This document shows positions 5,721-6,633 of a stretch of 6,633 nucleotides of DNA, piece by piece. The stretch spans positions 1-6,633 of the forward strand of contig SLAD01000328.1 of assembly GCA_007126995.1 (NCBI GenBank). Reading direction: 5' to 3'. The notes beneath the pieces were generated by a model. That model was not told the DNA's origin and did no database searches. It saw only the letters and a program-made list of their open reading frames with translations. Both the position numbers and the translations under genes were made by a program. The stretch's first letter is position 1, and each line of letters opens with the position of its first letter. The DNA comes from Kiritimatiellia bacterium (GTDB lineage: Bacteria > Verrucomicrobiota > Kiritimatiellia > SLAD01).

Positions 5721-6633
5721 ATCTGCAGCCCTTCGAACACGCGCTGACGGCCCTGGATCAGTCACCGCCCTCCTTCGCACCGGACTCAACCCGGGCCAAA
5801 AGCTTCGCGCAGTTGGCCGGCTTTCTGGAAAGCCATGTGCGGCCTGGCCAGCCTTTCGACTTGAAAACCGTCCAACCAAACCCGCTTTGGCTTAAGATTG
5901 AGGATCGGCTGGATGCCGCGCTGAAGCAGTGGACAAGTTCCCGGCCACCTGCCGGCAATTGGCGTGTCCATCAGTGGTACAGCAGCGGAATATTGGTCGA
6001 CACAGGCGCGCTCAAACTGGGATTCGACATCATCCCCTTCATCAAAGTTTTTGGCTGGGAAGATCGCCATCAGTTGGCCAGCCGCTTGGCAGCGGAAATG
6101 GATGCGTTGTTCATCACGCATCGACACGAGGACCACTATGATCCCGAAATGGTACGCGCTTGCCTGGCGCGCGGCGTGCCGGTGTACATGCCGGCGGCCC
6201 TGGCCCAGAGCTGGAAGGCGATACCGGGCTTGCACGCGGTCCAGCCGGATACCGAGTGGGAACTGGGCGATCTTCGGATTCGGGCGCGCACCGGTATCCA
6301 TGTCTGGCGCGATATGGCGGACGATCTGCCGCTCTGCATTTATGAGTGCCGCCAGCCGGACGGACGCACCATCGTCTACGGCGGCGACGCCGATTACACC
6401 AAGTTCCCGCCCCTGAGCGATGACATTCAGGTGGTGGTCTATTTCCTGCCCTGGCGTGCGCCCAACGCCGCCTACGAGGAAGGCGATCCCCGCCAAATCG
6501 CGCCCGTCCATGTCGCTGTTGAGCTCGGTCTCCAGCACATTCGGCCCGCCTACCTGTTCTATGTGCATTGCGCGGAACTCGAACACCTCTACGATGGGTT
6601 CACCGCGTCATTTAATATCGCCCTCTCGCTCAA
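5717..6633 (+). CDS. Metallo-beta-lactamase-fold hydrolase, function unknown (runs off right edge)
   Basis: The frame opens at an ATG overlapping the panC stop (ATGA, 5717-5720) and stays open for 305 codons to the window end. The MBL metal motif is THRHEDHYD, with His135, His137, Asp139 and His140. Likely remaining ligands are His195 (TGIHVW), Asp224 (YGGDAD) and His284 (YVHC), so the full two-metal set seems present. The fold begins near residue 82 (WRVHQWYSSGILVDTGA), followed by LGFDIIP. The first 80 residues are an extra N-terminal region without a recognisable domain. There is no signal peptide, so it is probably cytosolic. It may resemble UlaG-like MBL hydrolases, but the substrate cannot be told. 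No SD is seen, so translation probably depends on coupling to panC. A long minus-strand frame (6586-5786) is antisense shadow. Confidence 0.82.
   Translation, partial: MNLQPFEHALTALDQSPPSFAPDSTRAKSFAQLAGFLESHVRPGQPFDLKTVQPNPLWLKIEDRLDAALKQWTSSRPPAGNWRVHQWYSSGILVDTGALKLGFDIIPFIKVFGWEDRHQLASRLAAEMDALFITHRHEDHYDPEMVRACLARGVPVYMPAALAQSWKAIPGLHAVQPDTEWELGDLRIRARTGIHVWRDMADDLPLCIYECRQPDGRTIVYGGDADYTKFPPLSDDIQVVVYFLPWRAPNAAYEEGDPRQIAPVHVAVELGLQHIRPAYLFYVHCAELEHLYDGFTASFNIALSL

Noticed and set aside
5786..6586. 266-codon open frame on the minus strand
   Set aside because: It lies antisense to the MBL-fold frame, which carries the HxHxDH motif, the later metal ligands and an ATGA link to panC. The minus frame has no recognisable motif.

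Overview
The window looks like a chromosomal segment of a Gram-negative proteobacterium, most likely a gammaproteobacterium. The evidence is an outer-membrane beta-barrel ending in Phe, a lipoprotein-type thioredoxin-fold gene, a CPXCG-type Cys-rich small protein, sigma70-like promoter elements, Shine-Dalgarno (SD) sites and moderately GC-rich codons. The genus cannot be read from this sequence.

Layout. At the left edge on the minus strand is the N-terminal part of a TlpA/ResA-like thiol-disulfide lipoprotein (1-262), with a doubtful short reading frame overlapping its start (259-327). The next 250 bases are a divergent intergenic region. It carries an extended -10 promoter (412-438) whose -10 lies under an imperfect inverted repeat resembling a Zur-type zinc operator (426-450). 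Reading right from it is a four-gene unit: an outer-membrane porin-like barrel with His/Asp-rich segments (513-1919), a ZnuA/TroA-type zinc-binding protein (2049-2948), a compact ZnuC-type ATPase (2976-3545, GTG start) and a ZnuB-type permease (3542-4372, ATGA overlap with the ATPase). A strong 11-bp hairpin with a weak T-tract separates the barrel gene from the zinc-binding gene and may grade expression. A terminator-like hairpin within a roughly 100-bp imperfect inverted repeat follows the permease.

The right part holds a short CPXCG-type Cys-rich zinc-ribbon protein (4651-4836), then pantothenate synthetase panC (4860-5720). An uncharacterised metallo-beta-lactamase-fold protein overlaps panC by four bases and runs off the right edge (5717-6633).

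How they work together (inference). The barrel, binding protein, ATPase and permease together give a zinc route across both membranes: capture and passage at the outer membrane, handover to ZnuA in the periplasm, and ATP-driven import by ZnuB/ZnuC. All four would be repressed when zinc is plentiful. The most interesting part is the outer-membrane component, whose two metal-ligand-rich segments are predicted to face the outside of the cell. panC and the MBL gene look like a separate transcription unit.
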